Positions 24,365 through 33,117 of a stretch of DNA of 50,807 nt are shown piece by piece. The stretch lies in NCBI GenBank assembly GCA_017517135.1, contig JAFXAK010000026.1:1-50807 (forward strand), given 5' to 3'. The notes below the pieces were generated by a model, which worked only from the letters and a program-made list of their open reading frames with translations, did not search any database and had not been told where the DNA came from. The translations under genes and the position numbers were made by a program. Position 1 is the stretch's first letter; every line of letters starts with the position of its first letter. Source of the DNA: Clostridia bacterium. Its GTDB lineage: Bacteria > Bacillota > Clostridia > Oscillospirales > Acutalibacteraceae.

Positions 24365-25651
24365 TTATTTCTTAGGCAGAATCTTTTCCTTACCGCCCAT
24401 ATAAGGACGCAGGGCTACGGGGATATTGACACTGCCGTCTTCGTTGAGGTTATTTTCAAGGAATGCGATAAGCATTCTGGGGGGAGCAACAACTGTGTTG
24501 TTGAGAGTGTGAGCAAGATACTTCTTATCCTTGCCGTTTACTCTTATCTTGAGTCTTCTTGCCTGAGCATCCCCCAGATTTGAGCAGGAGCCTACTTCAA
24601 AATACTTCTTCTGTCTGGGAGACCACGCTTCAACATCCACGGACTTAACCTTGAGGTCTGCAAGGTCACCTGAACAGCATTCGAGTGTTCTTACGGGTAT
24701 GTCGAGTGAGCGGAAAAGGTCAACTGTGTTCTGCCAGAGCTTATCAAACCACATTTTGCTGTCCTCAGGCTTACAAACAACTATCATTTCCTGCTTTTCA
24801 AACTGATGTATACGGTAAACGCCTCTCTCCTCAATGCCGTGAGCACCCTTTTCCTTTCTGAAGCAGGGTGAATAGCTTGTGAGAGCATAGGGAAGCTCCT
24901 CTTCGGGTATAATTGTGTCAATAAATTTACCTATCATTGAGTGTTCGCTTGTACCGATAAGGAAAAGGTCTTCGCCCTCGATTTTATACATCATAGCTTC
25001 CATTTCTGCAAAGCTCATAACGCCTGTAACAACATCGCTTCTGATCATAAAGGGAGGAATACAGTAGGTAAAGCCTCTGTCAATCATAAAATCTCTTGCA
25101 TAGGAGATAACTGCAGAGTGAATTCTCGCAATATCACCCATAAGATAATAGAAGCCGTTACCTGCAACTCTTCTTGCGCTGTCAAGGTCAATACCGTTGA
25201 AGCGTTCCATTATATCTGTGTGATAAGGAATTTCAAATTCGGGGACAACAGGCTCACCGTAACGCTGAACCTCAACATTTTCGCTGTCATCCTTGCCTAT
25301 CGGCACAGATTCGTCAATGATGTTGGGAATTATCATCATTATCTTTGTGATTTTTTCCTGAAGCTCAACCTCTTTTGCCTCTGCTGCGGCCAAAGCCTCG
25401 GACTGTGCATTTACGAGTGCCTTCATTTCTTCGGCTTCTTCCTTTTTGCCCTGAGCCATCAAAGCACCTATCTGCTTTGAATATTTGTTTCCTGACGCAC
25501 GAAGAGAGTCGGCTTCTGTTTTATTTTGTCTGCTTTCCTTGTCGAGAGCTATAACCTCGTCAACTAATTCAAGCTTCTTATCCTGGAACTTTTTGCGGAT
25601 ATTTTCCTTTACTGCTTCGGGATTTTCTCTTAAAAATCTGATATCTATCAT
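24365..25651 (-). CDS. serS: seryl-tRNA synthetase
   Basis: Charges tRNA-Ser (and tRNA-Sec) with serine; cytoplasmic homodimer. 428 residues, standard length. N-terminal coiled-coil arm about 25-105 (heptad-rich DEVIALDKESRQNKTEADSLRASGNKYSKQIG .. KEVELQEKI) that recognises the tRNA long arm; class II catalytic core with motif 2 CFRKEKGAHGIEERGVYRIHQFEK and motif 3 near PRMLIAFLENN, and SVDVEAWSPRQKKYFEVGSCSNLGDAQARRL. GGAG precedes the ATG. Followed by its own terminator; upstream is parB on the same strand. Confidence 0.97.
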   Translation of the reverse strand: MIDIRFLRENPEAVKENIRKKFQDKKLELVDEVIALDKESRQNKTEADSLRASGNKYSKQIGALMAQGKKEEAEEMKALVNAQSEALAAAEAKEVELQEKITKIMMIIPNIIDESVPIGKDDSENVEVQRYGEPVVPEFEIPYHTDIMERFNGIDLDSARRVAGNGFYYLMGDIARIHSAVISYARDFMIDRGFTYCIPPFMIRSDVVTGVMSFAEMEAMMYKIEGEDLFLIGTSEHSMIGKFIDTIIPEEELPYALTSYSPCFRKEKGAHGIEERGVYRIHQFEKQEMIVVCKPEDSKMWFDKLWQNTVDLFRSLDIPVRTLECCSGDLADLKVKSVDVEAWSPRQKKYFEVGSCSNLGDAQARRLKIRVNGKDKKYLAHTLNNTVVAPPRMLIAFLENNLNEDGSVNIPVALRPYMGGKEKILPKK

Positions 25652-25696
25652 AATTACATCTCCTGTAAAGTATTTATTACCATATTATGGTTATTT

Positions 25697-26554
25697 TTAA
25701 TCTTCATTAAAAAGCTTTGCCAATTTTTTGAGGTCGTCCTCGTCAAAAAACTCAATTTCTATCTTACCGCCCTTTTTGGCATTTATAACAGAAACCTTGC
25801 GGCTTAAAACTGAGGACAATGCAAGCTCTACCTCGTCAAAGAACTTATCTCTTCTGGGCTTGACCTTAGGTGAAGCGGGAACCTTATTGAGAGCCTTTAC
25901 AAGTGCTTCGGTCTGACGGACTGAAAGCTTTTCCTCGATAACCTTTTTTGCGGCATCGGAAAGCATTTCCTTGTCTTTAAGACCTAAAAGTGTTCTTGCA
26001 TGACCTGCGGAAAGCTCATTTTCAGAAACTAATTTAGCAACATCCTTGGGTAAAGCAAGCAATCTGAGAGCGTTTGCTATTGCGGGACGGGACTTTGAAA
26101 GCTTTTCGGCTGCTTCCTCCTGAGTGAAGCCGAATTCATCCATAAGTCTTTTTATACCTGCTGCTTCTTCTATTGCATTGAGGTCCTCTCGTTGTAAATT
26201 TTCAATAAGAGCAATGGCTGCTGCCTCTTCCTCGGACAGGGATTTCACCACAACGGGTATCTCCCTGAGCCCTGCTCTCTTTGCGGCACGCCAACGGCGT
26301 TCACCTGCAACAATTTTGTATGAGCCGTCAGACATAGGACGGACTAAAAGCGGCTGTAAAACACCGAATTCACGGATACTTGCCTCTAATTCACCCAAAG
26401 CCGCTTCGTCAAAACGGGTTCTGGGCTGATTTGAGTCGGGCTCAATATCGCTTATCGGTAAGGTTACAGCAGTATTATCAGAAATGGCTTCGGAAGAATT
26501 TTCGATAAAAAGAGTATCGTAACCTCTGCCTAAGCCCCCTTTTTTTGCTGCCAT
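25697..26554 (-). CDS. parB: chromosome-partitioning protein ParB (Spo0J)
   Basis: CTP-dependent DNA clamp that loads at parS and organises the origin region with ParA and SMC. 285 residues from the ATG at 26554, which has GGAGG before it (the frame opens eight codons earlier). N-terminal CTP-binding domain with PISDIEPDSNQPRTRFDE, GVLQPLLVRP and GERRWRAAKRAGL, then ENLQREDLNAIEEA; helix-turn-helix with GFTQEEAAEKLSKSRPAIANALRLLALP; C-terminal dimerisation region Lys-rich. A typical AAKKGGLGRGYDTLF N-terminus contains the LGRG motif that stimulates ParA ATPase. Cognate parS sites are at 27463 and 29621. Confidence 0.96.
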   Translation of the reverse strand: MAAKKGGLGRGYDTLFIENSSEAISDNTAVTLPISDIEPDSNQPRTRFDEAALGELEASIREFGVLQPLLVRPMSDGSYKIVAGERRWRAAKRAGLREIPVVVKSLSEEEAAAIALIENLQREDLNAIEEAAGIKRLMDEFGFTQEEAAEKLSKSRPAIANALRLLALPKDVAKLVSENELSAGHARTLLGLKDKEMLSDAAKKVIEEKLSVRQTEALVKALNKVPASPKVKPRRDKFFDEVELALSSVLSRKVSVINAKKGGKIEIEFFDEDDLKKLAKLFNED

Positions 26555-26602
26555 TTTCTTTCCTCCTGTATTTTTCATAAAAAAATGTGTTTAGATACCC
26601 TA

Positions 26603-27364
26603 TTACTGCTTTGATAAAAATTCGTCTGCCAAGGCATCGTAGGCTATGGCACCCTTTGAGGATTTATCAAAGTAAATTATCGGCTGACCGAAGCTCGGAG
26701 CCTCGGAAAGACGGACATTTCTGGGAATTGTTGTCGAATATACCTTTTTTGGGAAGAATTTTTTGACTTCCTCAACAACCTGCTGAGTGAGATTAAGTCT
26801 GCCGTCAAACATTGTGAGCAGAACACCCTCAAGCTCAATGTAAGGATTATACAGTCTTTTTATGTTTCTGACCGTTGACATAAGCTGTGAAAGACCTTCA
26901 AGTGCATAATATTCACACTGAATCGGCACAAGGAAGGTATCTGCGGCGGTAAGGGCATTGAGAGTTATAAGCCCCAGGGACGGCGGACAGTCTAAAAAAA
27001 TGTAATCATAGTCGTTCCATACACCCGCAAGAGCGTTTTTCAGCAGACTTTCACGGTTTTTCATATCAATTATTTCAAGGTCTGCACCGGCAAGGTTCAT
27101 ATTTGAAACAATCAGGTCAACATTCTTAAAAGCCGTATGCACAACGGCATTTGCGGCTGTTGCTTCTCCTACTATAACATCATAGGAGGAATGGGCTGTT
27201 TTTCTTTTATCTATACCGAAGCCGCTTGTTGAATTGCCCTGAGGATCAATGTCGGCAAGCAGAACCTTTTTACCCTTTGCACCCAGGCATGCGGCAAGGT
27301 TTACGGCTGTGGTTGTTTTACCCACACCGCCCTTCTGGTTAAGAACAGCAACTGTTTTTGCCAT
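26603..27364 (-). CDS. parA: ParA (Soj) ATPase
   Basis: Deviant Walker ATPase that binds DNA non-specifically, segregates the origin with ParB and controls DnaA. 253 residues. AKTVAVLNQKGGVGKTTTAVNLAACLG is the deviant Walker A with the signature Lys; DIDPQGNSTSGFG follows, DYIFLDCPPSLGLITLNAL is Walker B and its Asp, and the C-terminal LSEAPSFGQPIIYFDKSSKGAIAYDALADEF matches Soj. AAGGAG precedes the ATG. It lies 48 bases upstream of parB, same operon. Confidence 0.97.
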   Translation of the reverse strand: MAKTVAVLNQKGGVGKTTTAVNLAACLGAKGKKVLLADIDPQGNSTSGFGIDKRKTAHSSYDVIVGEATAANAVVHTAFKNVDLIVSNMNLAGADLEIIDMKNRESLLKNALAGVWNDYDYIFLDCPPSLGLITLNALTAADTFLVPIQCEYYALEGLSQLMSTVRNIKRLYNPYIELEGVLLTMFDGRLNLTQQVVEEVKKFFPKKVYSTTIPRNVRLSEAPSFGQPIIYFDKSSKGAIAYDALADEFLSKQ

Positions 27365-27462
27365 TTTGAACTCCTTATATATTAATTACAAATAATTATT
27401 TTATTTATTAAGTATAACAAAGTAAATACCAAAAATCAAGCGTTTTACAGACTGTTTTTAAT

Positions 27463-27480
27463 ATGTTTCACGTGAAACAT
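27463..27480. promoter_or_regulatory. parS centromere site 1
   Basis: A perfect 18-bp palindrome ATGTTTCACGTGAAACAT, the canonical bacterial parS with one extra pair. It lies between the parA and second parB genes. Confidence 0.97.
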
Positions 27481-27497
27481 CGGTATAAACGAACAGA

Positions 27498-27535
27498 CAG
27501 CCCTCTGTAAAGAGAACTGTCTGTCCGTTTGGATG
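27498..27535 (-). terminator. candidate terminator of the noc-like gene
   Basis: On minus: GACAGACAG-(17 nt)-CTGTCTGTTC, followed by GTTT. The stem is good but the U run is weak. Confidence 0.45.
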
Positions 27536-27608
27536 TGGGGTGTGAAAGAGAAAGATATGGGCTGTATGATAAAAGGGTGGTTAGCCCTGATATCCGGTTT
27601 TAACGGTT

Positions 27609-28403
27609 TTACCCGATTTTCGGAATGATTATGCGGTATTCTATGCTGTTTTCATCCTCTGTTTTATCTGAAAGTGCATCAATGCCGCTTTTCTGCATAG
27701 TATCTATTGCGTGTTCAACCGTGTTTACAAATATGTTTATATCCTTGAAAAGCTTTATCGGCTCGGGCTTTGCGGATTTTTCTCCCGTAATTTCACGGCT
27801 TCGTTCAAGTGTCTGTGAAACGGTAAGCCTTTCATTGATAACAGCTGTTAAAAGCTTTTGTCTGTCTGCTTCGCTCTGAAGCCGTAAAAAGGCTCTTGCG
27901 TGCTTTTCTGTCAGTCCGTTTTCAAGCATTTCCTTGCGCATTTCAAGTGAAATTGATAATAAACGGGTTTTATTCATCAGATACAGCTCTGATTTTCCTA
28001 AAATGTCTGATATTTCACCGAGGGTAAAGCAGAATACATTTGAGAGCTTGTCTATCAGGGCGGCTTCCTCGAAGAAATTGAGGTCGCTTCGTTGCATATT
28101 CTCCGTTACCGTCATTAAAGCGGCTTTTCTTATTTCATTTGAGAAAAGAACACAGGGCACACGGACAAGTCCTGCCAACTTTGCGGCTCTGAGTCTTCGT
28201 TCACCCGAAATGAGCTGATATGTACCGTCTTTTTTATCGCAGACACTCAGAGGCTGTATAATACCTAACTCCCCTATTGATGCCGCAAGCTCATTCAGAG
28301 CCTGTTCACAGTAATATGTTCTCGGACGGAAAGGATTGGAATGAATATCCTCAATAGGTATAAACAATATTCTTGCTCCTGTTTTAACTGCCTTCCGTTT
28401 CAT
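27609..28403 (-). CDS. second ParB-family protein (Noc-like)
   Basis: 264 residues with a full ParB fold: N-terminal PIEDIHSNPFRPRTYYCEQAL, GIIQPLSV, GERRLRAAKLAGLVRVP and TENMQRSDLNFFEEA (CTP site), then a helix-turn-helix (FTLGEISDILGKSELYLMNKTRLL). The N-terminus has only about a dozen residues before the fold and lacks the amphipathic membrane-targeting helix of Bacillus Noc. The position between parA and rsmG is that of noc, so nucleoid occlusion is possible, but it may instead be a ParB paralogue for parS. AAGGTGA precedes the ATG. No copy of the Bacillus Noc site was noticed in the window. Confidence 0.85.
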   Translation of the reverse strand: MKRKAVKTGARILFIPIEDIHSNPFRPRTYYCEQALNELAASIGELGIIQPLSVCDKKDGTYQLISGERRLRAAKLAGLVRVPCVLFSNEIRKAALMTVTENMQRSDLNFFEEAALIDKLSNVFCFTLGEISDILGKSELYLMNKTRLLSISLEMRKEMLENGLTEKHARAFLRLQSEADRQKLLTAVINERLTVSQTLERSREITGEKSAKPEPIKLFKDINIFVNTVEHAIDTMQKSGIDALSDKTEDENSIEYRIIIPKIG

Positions 28404-28414
28404 ATATCCGTCAC

Positions 28415-28473
28415 CTTAAAAAAATAACTGCGGTATCAGCTTGTCCTGAACACAAGCTAAGAATACCACAGTC
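28415..28473 (-). terminator. terminator after rsmG
   Basis: On minus: CTGTGGTAT..TAGCTTGT-loop-ACAAGCT..ATACCGCAG then TTATTTTTTT, a long stem with small internal bulges. Confidence 0.85.
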
Positions 28474-28525
28474 AAAGTGAATAATTTAGGCTATTCGGTT
28501 GTCGAAAATAATTTTTTTATACTTT

Positions 28526-29239
28526 TTATAAGGGCTTTTTTGAAATCTGTGCAGCATTTCGGGGGTATTTCGGCAGAGTGGATGAAATTTTTTCAAAAAC
28601 AATTATTTCTCTCATAGAGCCGTCAGGGATAGTATATATCTCTTTTCTTCTCATTTTTGCTCCGAGAGTACCCGCTGCACACAAGCCCTTATGCTCTTCC
28701 TCATCTGACAGCACCGCCTTGAGAGGTGCAAACACACCGCCCGTCTTTACAAGCGGAACACAGTATTCGGACAAAACATTAAGACTTGCAACCGCCCTTG
28801 CGGTAACAATATCGAATTTTTCTCTGTATAAGCTGTTTTTTCCCGCATCCTCTGCTCTTGTTGTTACTATTTCTGCTTCAAGCCCCAATTCCTTTACGAG
28901 AAATCTTATAAAGTCAAGCTTTTTATTGATGGAATCGAACAGAGTTACTTTAAGCTTCGGATTGTATATAAGCATAACCGCGCCGGGAAAACCTGCCCCC
29001 GTACCCACATCACAAAGCTTTTTGCCGTCGGAAAGGTCAACATACCTTGTAAGGCAAAGGCTGTCAACAAAATGCTTGTTTACAATCCCGTCGGGATCCG
29101 TTATAGCGGTAAGGTTGACCTTTTCATTATAATCTATAAGCATTTTTGCATATTTATCAAGACGGTCAACCGCTTCAGCGCTTATTTCTATATTCAGCTC
29201 ATTACAGCCTCTGAGCAAAAGTTCCTTTGATATAGTCAT
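28526..29239 (-). CDS. rsmG: 16S rRNA m7G527 methyltransferase RsmG
   Basis: Methylates G527 of 16S rRNA with SAM. About 237 residues from the ATG at 29239, which has GTGAGGAAATT upstream (an in-frame TTG five codons earlier is less likely). SAM-binding loop LCDVGTGAGFPGAVMLI; preceded by KVNLTAITDPDGIVNKHFVDSL, a family hallmark; later VTARAVASLNVLSEYCVPLVKTGGVFAPLK. The C-terminus is Arg/Lys-rich. It starts just after the mnmG stop codon and is in one operon with it and the ParB/ParA genes. Confidence 0.95.
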   Translation of the reverse strand: MTISKELLLRGCNELNIEISAEAVDRLDKYAKMLIDYNEKVNLTAITDPDGIVNKHFVDSLCLTRYVDLSDGKKLCDVGTGAGFPGAVMLIYNPKLKVTLFDSINKKLDFIRFLVKELGLEAEIVTTRAEDAGKNSLYREKFDIVTARAVASLNVLSEYCVPLVKTGGVFAPLKAVLSDEEEHKGLCAAGTLGAKMRRKEIYTIPDGSMREIIVFEKISSTLPKYPRNAAQISKKPL

Positions 29240-29246
29240 AATTTCC

Positions 29247-31118
29247 TCACGCAAGTTTATTTTTTGAAAGATAGATAAGTAAAACGGAAATATCCGCAGG
29301 GCTTACGCCCGAAATTCTCGAAGCCTGACCGATATTGAGCGGTCTTATCCTTTCAAGCTTTTCCATAGCCTCAAGACGGAGATTTATAACATCACGGTAA
29401 TTTATATCCTCGGGGATGAGCTTTACCTCTAATCTCTGCATTTCCGCAATCTGAGCATATTGTCTTTTTATATATCCCTCGTATTTGAGGTCAATTTCAA
29501 CCTGCTCGAATACCTCTATGGGCAGTTCAGGTCTGTTTTTATCAAAGGGTGTAAGAACGGCATAGTTGAGCTGCGGTCTTCTTATAAGGTCTGCAAGCTT
29601 ACAGCCCGTTGAAAGCGGTGATGTTTCACGTGAAACAAGCATCTCGTTTATTTCGGAATTGGGCGCGATAACCGTTTTTTCGGTTCTTTCGCGTTCAATT
29701 CTCATAAGCTCTAACTTTTCGAGCAATTTATTATACTTTTCTTCAGAAACAAGCCCCAATTCTCTGCCGTATTTCATAAGGCGTATATCTGCATTGTCCT
29801 GACGGAGTACAAGACGGTACTCTGAACGGGAGGTCATCATACGGTAAGGCTCATTACAGCCCTTTGTAACGAGGTCGTCTATAAGAGTTCCTATATACGA
29901 ACTTGCTCTGTCAAGCACAAAGGGCTCTTTTCCCTGTACCTTCAAAGCGGCATTTATACCTGCCACAAGTCCCTGTGCCGCTGCTTCCTCGTATCCGCTT
30001 GAGCCGTTAAACTGCCCTGCTCCGTAAAGATAAGGAATATCATTGAATTCAAGCGTTGATTTGAGATTGAGAGGATTTACACAGTCGTATTCTATTGCAT
30101 AAGCGTTTCGCATTATCTTGCAGTTTTCAAGTCCCTTTATGCTGTGCACAAAAGCCTCCTGAACATCAACGGGCAAGGAGGAGGACAGGCCCTGAAGATA
30201 CATTTCCTCAGTTTCAAGGCCGCAAGGCTCAATAAAAATCTGATGTCTTTCTTTTTCCGCAAAACGGACAATCTTATCCTCTATGCTCGGACAGTATCTC
30301 GGGCCTACACCCTCAATTTTACCGCCGTACAAGGGAGAGCGTGACAGATTTTCCATAATTATCCGCTTTGTTTCATCATTTGTATATGTAACATAGCATT
30401 CGAGCTTGTTTTCGGGGAGCTTCTCATTTGAAAAAGAGAACGGCACTACCCTCTCGTCACCGTACTGGGGCTCAAGCTCGGAGAAATCAACGCTTCTGCG
30501 GTTTACTCTCGAGGGAGTTCCCGTCTTGAAGCGGCGAAGCTCAACAGCCATATTTCTCAGAGAATCGGAAAGACCTATTGCGGGGAACATTCCGTCGGGA
30601 CCGCTTGAATACACCTTGTCGCCTACATAAATTTTGCCGTCAAGGAAGGTACCCGTAGCAATAACAACAGCCTTTGCCTTATAAACACAGTCAAGCTGTG
30701 TTTTCATTTCCCACAAATCATCTTTTTTTATAAGGGAAACAATCTCAGCCTGAACAACATCAAGTCCGTCCTGTTTTTCAAGAGCGTGCTTCATATACTT
30801 GCTGTATTCTCTTCTGTCTATCTGTGCTCTCAGAGAATGTACCGCAGGTCCCTTGCCGAGATTCAGTATACGGCTCTGCAGAGTGTTCGCATCTGCCGCA
30901 ACACCCATTTCGCCCCCGAGAGCATCTATTTCTCTCACAAGATGTCCTTTTGATGTTCCGCCTATGGACGGATTACACGCTAAATTGCCTATCCAGTCAA
31001 GATTTATTGTAAAGCACACGGTCTGACAGCCGAGCCTTGCCGAAGCTAAAGCCGCTTCAATTCCTGCGTGTCCCGCACCGATAACCGCAACATCATATTG
31101 TCCTGCAAAATAATCCAT
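29247..31118 (-). CDS. mnmG: tRNA uridine 5-carboxymethylaminomethyl modification enzyme MnmG (GidA)
   Basis: With MnmE, makes the cmnm5 modification of U34 in tRNAs using FAD, NADH and folate. 623 residues from the ATG at 31118 (GGGGA upstream), matching relatives that begin with AGQYDVAVIGAGHAG; the frame opens 13 codons earlier at 31157. Seen: FAD dinucleotide fold VIGAGHAGIEAALASARLG; CNPSIGGTSKGHLVREIDALGGEMG; RGPRYCPSIEDKIVRF-type block near 270 (here VGPRYCPSIED); GLVAGINAAL; and the C-terminal helical domain that binds MnmE. A parS site lies inside the gene. Confidence 0.96.
   Translation of the reverse strand: MDYFAGQYDVAVIGAGHAGIEAALASARLGCQTVCFTINLDWIGNLACNPSIGGTSKGHLVREIDALGGEMGVAADANTLQSRILNLGKGPAVHSLRAQIDRREYSKYMKHALEKQDGLDVVQAEIVSLIKKDDLWEMKTQLDCVYKAKAVVIATGTFLDGKIYVGDKVYSSGPDGMFPAIGLSDSLRNMAVELRRFKTGTPSRVNRRSVDFSELEPQYGDERVVPFSFSNEKLPENKLECYVTYTNDETKRIIMENLSRSPLYGGKIEGVGPRYCPSIEDKIVRFAEKERHQIFIEPCGLETEEMYLQGLSSSLPVDVQEAFVHSIKGLENCKIMRNAYAIEYDCVNPLNLKSTLEFNDIPYLYGAGQFNGSSGYEEAAAQGLVAGINAALKVQGKEPFVLDRASSYIGTLIDDLVTKGCNEPYRMMTSRSEYRLVLRQDNADIRLMKYGRELGLVSEEKYNKLLEKLELMRIERERTEKTVIAPNSEINEMLVSRETSPLSTGCKLADLIRRPQLNYAVLTPFDKNRPELPIEVFEQVEIDLKYEGYIKRQYAQIAEMQRLEVKLIPEDINYRDVINLRLEAMEKLERIRPLNIGQASRISGVSPADISVLLIYLSKNKLA
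29622..29637. promoter_or_regulatory. parS centromere site 2, inside mnmG
   Basis: Perfect TGTTTCACGTGAAACA within the coding sequence, read on minus as Val-Ser-Arg-Glu-Thr codons. ParB loads at such 16-mers even inside genes. Confidence 0.97.
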
Positions 31119-31198
31119 AATTTTTCCCCGATAAAACAATACTACATAATTTTTCAATTTATATTATCATAAAAAAACAAAGAACGCAATAATTAACA

Positions 31199-31227
31199 TT
31201 GATGTTGCAGCAATTATATGATAAAAT
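31199..31227 (+). promoter_or_regulatory. candidate promoter of mnmE
   Basis: TTGATG and TAAAAT with a 17-bp spacer, about 36 bases before the start codon. Confidence 0.5.
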
Positions 31228-31262
31228 ATTTTAATATATACTGTTTACTAAGGAGAGTTATT

Positions 31263-32624
31263 ATGTCCACGATAGCAGCTATAGCAACACCCAATGCCAC
31301 GGGCGGAATAGGAATAATCCGTATTTCGGGTGAGGATGCGATAAATATAACCGAAAAATGCTTTAAGAGTATTTCGGGAAAGCCCGTAAGCGGTATGAAG
31401 GGCTACACCGCCGCATACGGAACTGTTTTTGACAGCGACTCAGATATTGACCACGCTGTTGTTATAATCTACAGAGCGCCCAAAAGCTATACCGGTGAGA
31501 ATGTTGCGGAAATCTGCTGTCACGGCGGACTTTATATAATGCAGAAGGTGCTGCGGCTTGTTTTTTCTCTCGGTGCAGTTCCCGCCGCCCCGGGTGAATT
31601 TACAAAACGGGCATTCCTCAACAATAAAATGGACTTAGCACAGGCTGAGAGCGTTATGAACATAATTTCCGCACAGGGCGAAAGCTCTCTGAATGCGGCA
31701 AGAAACACATTAAAGGGAAATCTTAGCAAGAGAATTGACACTATAGCTTCATCGCTCGTAACTGCCGCAGGTGCTCTTGCTGCGTGGGCAGACTACCCCG
31801 ACGAGGATATACCTGCCGTTGAAAACGGAGAATTACTTAAAACTATAGAAAATGCACTCTCAGAGCTTGATGCCCTTATCTCACGCTACGATTCGGGCAA
31901 GGCTGTGACAGAGGGTGTGAATACGGTTATCTGCGGAAAGCCTAATGTAGGCAAGTCCACACTTATGAATCTTCTCACAGGCTATACCCGTTCAATAGTA
32001 ACCTCAACGGCAGGCACAACAAGAGATGTAATTGAGGAGACTGTACGGGTGGGAAATATCGTTCTGCGTCTTGCAGACACCGCGGGTGTCAGAGAGACCG
32101 AAGACGAGATTGAAAGCATCGGTGTTGATATAGCAAAGGAAAAGGTAAGCAATGCAGACCTTGTGCTTGCAGTATTCGATGTATCCCGTGAAAAGGATGA
32201 AGAAGACGAGGAGATACTAAAGCTTTGTGAAAACAAAACGGCTGTTGCGATAATAAACAAAACCGACCTTCCCGCTGTTTTCAGCGAAGAAGAAATTTCA
32301 GAATATATCCCCACAGTAATAAATCTTTCGGCTAAAAATGAAAAAGACTGCTCAAAGCTCGAAGAGGCTCTGAACAGCGTTCTGGGCACCGAGGGACTTG
32401 ACTTCACTCAGGAGCTTTTAGCAAATGAAAGACAGCGCCGGTGCTGTATCAATGCAAGAGATAATCTCTCTGAAGCAAAATTCGCCCTTCTCTCGGGACT
32501 TACCGTTGATGCGGTAAATGTAAATATCGACTGTGCCGTACAGGAGCTTTTCACCCTCACGGGCAGGAAAGCGAGTGAAGAAATCGTCAACGAGGTCTTC
32601 ACAAAATTCTGCGTAGGAAAGTAA
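31263..32624 (+). CDS. mnmE: tRNA modification GTPase MnmE (TrmE)
   Basis: GTPase partner of MnmG. 453 residues from the ATG at 31263 (GGAG upstream), matching relatives that begin with TIAAIATP; the frame opens 15 codons earlier. Folate-binding N-domain with IATPNATGGIGIIRISG, YTGENVAEICCHGG and PGEFTKRAFLNNKMDLAQAE; G domain with GKPNVGKSTLMNLL (G1), TAGTTRDVIEE (G2), ADTAGVRETEDEIES (G3), NKTDLP (G4); C-terminal FCVGK, the conserved catalytic Cys. Unlike usual gene order it is divergent from mnmG rather than in one operon. Confidence 0.96.
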   Translation: MSTIAAIATPNATGGIGIIRISGEDAINITEKCFKSISGKPVSGMKGYTAAYGTVFDSDSDIDHAVVIIYRAPKSYTGENVAEICCHGGLYIMQKVLRLVFSLGAVPAAPGEFTKRAFLNNKMDLAQAESVMNIISAQGESSLNAARNTLKGNLSKRIDTIASSLVTAAGALAAWADYPDEDIPAVENGELLKTIENALSELDALISRYDSGKAVTEGVNTVICGKPNVGKSTLMNLLTGYTRSIVTSTAGTTRDVIEETVRVGNIVLRLADTAGVRETEDEIESIGVDIAKEKVSNADLVLAVFDVSREKDEEDEEILKLCENKTAVAIINKTDLPAVFSEEEISEYIPTVINLSAKNEKDCSKLEEALNSVLGTEGLDFTQELLANERQRRCCINARDNLSEAKFALLSGLTVDAVNVNIDCAVQELFTLTGRKASEEIVNEVFTKFCVGK

Positions 32625-32631
32625 AATTAAA

Positions 32632-32746
32632 GTAAAAAGTAATAGTGAATAGTGAAAAAGTGCGGAAGACGCTTCGCGTCTTGGATTTTAAAATGCCAAC
32701 CGCAGGTTCCTCACTTCTTCACTATTACCTCTTACATATTACTTCA
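32632..32746. repeat. MITE-like repeat, GAAGACGC core with GTAATAGTGAA arms
   Basis: Terminal inverted repeats: AAGTAATAGTGAATAGTGAA on the left, TTCACTATTACCTCTTACAT on the right. Core at about 32662-32710 with GGAAGACGCTTCGCGTCTT and TTTAAAATGCCAACCGCAGG, the same as in 24171-24312 while the arms differ. It lies between mnmE and the gene at 32785. Confidence 0.78.
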
Positions 32747-32784
32747 ACCCCCCGTCTTCCTCGCTTTTACTGTTTATTATTACT

Positions 32785-33054
32785 TTAAAAAATAGCAGAA
32801 ATTATGGCTGCTGCGACCGCTCCGGCAGAGGCTGAAAGAAAGATTTTTACCGCTTCGCCTTTGCCTTTTTTTCTTTTTTTATGCTTCGTTGACGGAGGCT
32901 CAGATGTGTCCTTTATAAGTGCATCCGCCTTGCTTCTGAGCTTTGCTTCACCCAGTCCGTAAAACTCGGGTTTAACAAAAAATAACACCCTTTCAAAGTA
33001 CACGCTCTCGGGCTGAGAGACCTCCACAACCTGTCTGTTAACACCTTTCAACAT
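32785..33054 (-). CDS. small conserved protein with C-terminal membrane segment
   Basis: 89 residues from the ATG at 33054, which has GAGGAAAAG upstream (the frame opens 21 codons earlier at 33117). It starts MLKGVNRQVVEVSQPESVYFERVLFFVKPEFYG, which looks well conserved in character (an aromatic/Glu-rich hairpin), is followed by a basic linker (KHKKRKKGKGE) and ends with a small-residue membrane helix (AVKIFLSASAGAVAAAIISAIF). No function known to me. It is next to mnmE in a convergent arrangement; the DNA upstream is the gene-free 33.1-33.48 kb stretch. Confidence 0.65.
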   Translation of the reverse strand: MLKGVNRQVVEVSQPESVYFERVLFFVKPEFYGLGEAKLRSKADALIKDTSEPPSTKHKKRKKGKGEAVKIFLSASAGAVAAAIISAIF

Positions 33055-33117
33055 ATGCTTTTCCTCTTTTATTTTGATTACAATACAATTTTTATCCGCC
33101 GAGATAAAATTATTCAT

